Assembly (NCBI RefSeq): GCF_000383595.1
Contig: NZ_KB911581.1
Coordinates: 8,453,519 to 8,517,518, forward strand
Length of the DNA stretch: 64,000 nucleotides
Direction of reading: 5' to 3'
From: Streptomyces bottropensis ATCC 25435
GTDB lineage: Bacteria; Actinomycetota; Actinomycetes; Streptomycetales; Streptomycetaceae
A program made the position numbers and the translations under genes. The number at the start of each line of letters is the position of its first letter. Position 1 is the stretch's first letter. The notes beneath the pieces are model-generated. The model saw only the letters and a program-made list of their open reading frames with translations. It searched no databases and was not told where the DNA came from. Below are positions 61,328-64,000 of the stretch, piece by piece.

Positions 61328-64000
61328 TTGCTGAACCAACCCCCAATATCCCAGCCGGAAGACGGCCTTCCGTCGACCGGTGGAACCCGCCCTGCCTGGT
61401 GGATGAGAGTCACAGCCGCCACGGCGACTGCCGCCCTTGCCACACAGGCCATGCTCTTCACGCAGGCCACTGGCCAGGCGATTGCGGCACCGGGACCCGC
61501 GAACTCCCCCGCAGCCAAGCCTTCACTCGGCGCCCCTGAGGCCCAGGACGCAATCACAGCGCACCTGTTGGCACGGCTGCAGAGCCGCCGCATCGAGATT
61601 CTCGACGAGCGCACCGAGTCCACCACGACCTACGCCCAGCCCGACGGCACGACGTCGGTGCAGACGTTCACCGGACCCATTCGCGCCAAGGACGCCAAGG
61701 GCCGCTGGCAGGACATCGACACCACACTGGTGGACTCGGGTGACAAGATCCGTCCCAAGCAGGCTGCCGCCGACGTGTCGTTGTCGGACGGCACTTCCGC
61801 AGAACCTCTTGTCGAGGTGGAGCGCGGCAAACACGCCCTGGGCATCGGCTGGACCGGCGATCTGCCGAAGCCGGAGCTGAAGGGTGCGACCGCGACCTAC
61901 AAGGACGCCGTCGCGGGGGGCGGCGACCTCGTGGTCACCGCGCTGAAGGAAGGTTTCTCCCACTCCGTCATCCTCCACGAACGGCCCAAAGGCCCCGTGG
62001 AGTACCGGATTCCTGTGGAGGCAACCGGACTGAAGCTGACCGAAACCGCCTCCCAGGGCATGCGCTGGGAGGACACCAAAGGCGCGGCCAAGGCGACCGC
62101 GCCCGCCCCGGTCATGTGGGACTCCTCGTTCGATCGTGCCTCCGGCGACTCCCGGCACATCGCGCCGGTCGACGTCGACATCCAGGCAGGCGAAGACGGC
62201 GAGGGGCAGGTCCTCGTTCTCAAGCCGGGCAAGTCGTTCCTCGACAACCCGGAGTTGACCTATCCGGTCACGATCGACCCCACCGACTCGCTCATGGGAC
62301 CGGTCACTGACACCTGGGTTCAGTACGACGACTACCTCACCTCCCAGCGCGGATCAGCCGAGCTGAAGGCAGGCACGTACAACGGCAGCGAGAAGGCCCG
62401 TTCGTTCCTGAAGTTCAACGTCGACAAGTACAAGGGCAAGCAGATCCTCGATACGGACCTGCGCCTGTACTCGTACTACTCGTCGACCTGCTCCACCGAC
62501 AACTCCGGCAACCAGGTCCGCCGTATCACCGCCGACTGGGACCCCTCGGCGATCACGTGGTCCAGCCAGCCCGCCACCACCACGACCGGAGCGGTGACCT
62601 CCACCGCCGCCAAGGGCCACAGCTCCTCCTGCCCCGCCGGGCATGTCTCCTGGGACATCGACACCATCGTCCAGGCATGGGCCGACGGCCAGCCCAATCA
62701 CGGTCTGCGCATCGGCGCCGTGGACGAGACCGACCCGCTGACCTGGCGGCGCTATCACTCCGCCAACCAGACCGACGGCGCCCACAACGCGAGCCTTGAG
62801 CCGTCGCTGACAGTCGTCTACAACACCAAGCCCGGCGCCGCCGTCCCGATCTCACCCCTCAGCGGGGCGGCGATCAACGACACCACGCCGACTCTGACCG
62901 GCAAGGCCATGGACGCCGACGGAAACACCGTCCGGCTCACGTACGAGATCTGGACCTCCACCGGCACGTCCGCCCTCCAGACCGGCACGTCCGCCTACAC
63001 CGCCTCCGGTGTGGCCGCACCCTGGACCCCGGGCACAGCGCTCGCCCCCGGCAGCTACAAGTGGCGTGCCAACGTCTACGACGGCAGTGCGTGGAACGGG
63101 ACCTGGTCGGCCTGGCAGCCCTTCACGGTCGACACAACCAAGCCCGCCGGGACCGAGGTCTCCTCCACCGACTTCCCCTCCGCTCAGTGGTCCGGCACCC
63201 CTGACTCCGACGGAGACTTTTCCGGCTCCTTCACCTTCGCCCCGCCCGCCACGGATGTGAAGGATGTCCAGTACAGGCTCGACGGCGGTGCATGGACGAC
63301 CGTCGCCACCACCGGTGCGGCCGTGACCAGGACACTGACCTTCAAGGCCGGCCAGCACACGGTCACCGCTCGCACCCGGGATGCGGCGGCCAACGTCTCC
63401 ACAGAGGCGAGTTACTCCTTCGCGGCGGGCAAGGGCGCTGCCCTGACCTCTCCGGCCGAGGGCGACCGGCCGGCGCGCCGCGCCATCCTGGCAGCCCAGG
63501 GCCGTACGGAGTACACCGGCGTGCGCTACCAGTACCGTCACGGTGAGGCCGACGACACGTGGAAAGACGTGCCGCTCGCGGACGTCCGCCGCAGCTCGGA
63601 CAACACCGCGGTCTCCGGCTGGCCCGTCGCGGTGACCAACGGCAAACCCGCCTCGCTCTGGTGGAACGTCACCGAAACCCTCCCCAACGACGGACCCATC
63701 GATGTCCGAGCCGTCTTCACCGACGGCACCACCACCGACGCCTCCCCCGAGACATCGGTCGTGATCGACCGCAACGCCGGTGAGGCGCCGACCGCGCAGG
63801 TCGGCCCGGGCTCGGTGAACCTCCTCACCGGTGACTACAAGCTCGGAGCCAAGGACGTCTCCGCCTTCGAGGTCTCGGTCAACCGAACCGCGTCCTCGCG
63901 AGCCAACCCGGACGACTCCGAGGGCCAGGCCGACATCTTCGGCCCCGGCTGGGTTTCGTCCGTCAGCGCCGAGACGGCCGGCAGCGGCTATACCCAGCTC
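61328..64000 (+). CDS. Large secreted DNRLRE/RHS-type protein, partial
   Basis: Open from TTG 61328 (AAGGA five bases upstream) to the window edge: 891 codons. A signal peptide is likely (VTAATATAALATQAMLFTQA, cleavage near AIAAP). After a variable beta-rich part (about 75-310) comes a DNRLRE-like domain (DTWVQYDDYLTSQRGSAELK, SFLKFNVDKYKGKQILDTDL, DIDTIVQAWADGQPNHGLRI), then Ig-like segments (ISPLSGAAINDTTPTLTGKA, PPATDVKDVQYRLDGGAWTT) and GPGSVNLLTGDYKLGAKDVS, an entry often seen before RHS repeats. The C-terminus, where a toxin would lie, is outside the window. Confidence 0.85.
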   Translation, partial: MLNQPPISQPEDGLPSTGGTRPAWWMRVTAATATAALATQAMLFTQATGQAIAAPGPANSPAAKPSLGAPEAQDAITAHLLARLQSRRIEILDERTESTTTYAQPDGTTSVQTFTGPIRAKDAKGRWQDIDTTLVDSGDKIRPKQAAADVSLSDGTSAEPLVEVERGKHALGIGWTGDLPKPELKGATATYKDAVAGGGDLVVTALKEGFSHSVILHERPKGPVEYRIPVEATGLKLTETASQGMRWEDTKGAAKATAPAPVMWDSSFDRASGDSRHIAPVDVDIQAGEDGEGQVLVLKPGKSFLDNPELTYPVTIDPTDSLMGPVTDTWVQYDDYLTSQRGSAELKAGTYNGSEKARSFLKFNVDKYKGKQILDTDLRLYSYYSSTCSTDNSGNQVRRITADWDPSAITWSSQPATTTTGAVTSTAAKGHSSSCPAGHVSWDIDTIVQAWADGQPNHGLRIGAVDETDPLTWRRYHSANQTDGAHNASLEPSLTVVYNTKPGAAVPISPLSGAAINDTTPTLTGKAMDADGNTVRLTYEIWTSTGTSALQTGTSAYTASGVAAPWTPGTALAPGSYKWRANVYDGSAWNGTWSAWQPFTVDTTKPAGTEVSSTDFPSAQWSGTPDSDGDFSGSFTFAPPATDVKDVQYRLDGGAWTTVATTGAAVTRTLTFKAGQHTVTARTRDAAANVSTEASYSFAAGKGAALTSPAEGDRPARRAILAAQGRTEYTGVRYQYRHGEADDTWKDVPLADVRRSSDNTAVSGWPVAVTNGKPASLWWNVTETLPNDGPIDVRAVFTDGTTTDASPETSVVIDRNAGEAPTAQVGPGSVNLLTGDYKLGAKDVSAFEVSVNRTASSRANPDDSEGQADIFGPGWVSSVSAETAGSGYTQL

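Overview
The window is a GC-rich chromosomal segment of an actinomycete, almost certainly a Streptomyces. The pointers are strong GC bias at third codon positions, many genes with GTG or TTG starts, leaderless-looking starts, rare TTA codons, two HTH(DUF5753)/DUF397 gene pairs, a DasR-type amino-sugar regulon, a GAF-PAS-GGDEF protein of the CdgB kind, glucosyl-3-phosphoglycerate synthase, and GC-rich dispersed palindromes typical of the genus. Positions 1 to about 54.9 kb read as an ordinary core chromosome; 55.03 kb to the right edge reads as an integrated, decayed genomic island. Only sequence reading was possible; family names rest on motifs recognised by eye.

Layout. 0-8 kb: a UPF0114 membrane protein cut by the left edge, an XPB-type helicase, a HelD-like helicase, a secreted trypsin-like protease and an NPP1 protein. 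8-14.2 kb: CutC, an HTH/DUF397 pair, an HD hydrolase, a Cmx-like MFS exporter, a DinB-GNAT fusion and a DUF4031 pair. 14.2-16.3 kb: a MurR/RpiR regulator and MurQ for peptidoglycan sugar recycling. 16.4-24.7 kb: mostly uncharacterised genes, a second HTH/DUF397 pair, a winged-helix protein with a structured leader, and an Old Yellow Enzyme. 24.9-29.5 kb: groEL with CIRCE, a cold-shock gene, then a CysO-like sulfur carrier and a threonine-synthase-like enzyme behind a clear SAM-I riboswitch. 29.6-33.4 kb: gpgS, otsA, otsB and a DUF3263 gene. 33.7-38.4 kb: a sugar-binding lipoprotein divergent from nagK-nagA-pfkB, with a cluster of DasR-like boxes between. 38.4-54.9 kb: a CBM-like membrane protein, CdgB, flavin reductase, ArfB, TerD, a GNAT-Nudix fusion, an M1 peptidase, a pentapeptide protein, two FAD oxidoreductases, an APH(6)-like kinase and a membrane-tethered XRE regulator.

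55-64 kb: only the 3' half of a tRNA-Thr(TGT) with its terminator is present. It abuts an integrase gene cut after its core-binding domain, then a matrixin-like protease, a two-component system bracketed by two near-identical secreted-protein genes, an IS21 istA fragment and the start of a large DNRLRE/RHS-like secreted protein that runs off the edge. This suggests an element inserted at a tRNA gene and later eroded.

Co-working sets: nagK/nagA/SBP (and perhaps cutC) share a DasR-like 12-mer; murR/murQ feed GlcNAc-6-P into the same pathway; the ThrC-like enzyme and CysO lie behind one SAM sensor, which points to a sulfur or methionine role; otsA/otsB make trehalose.
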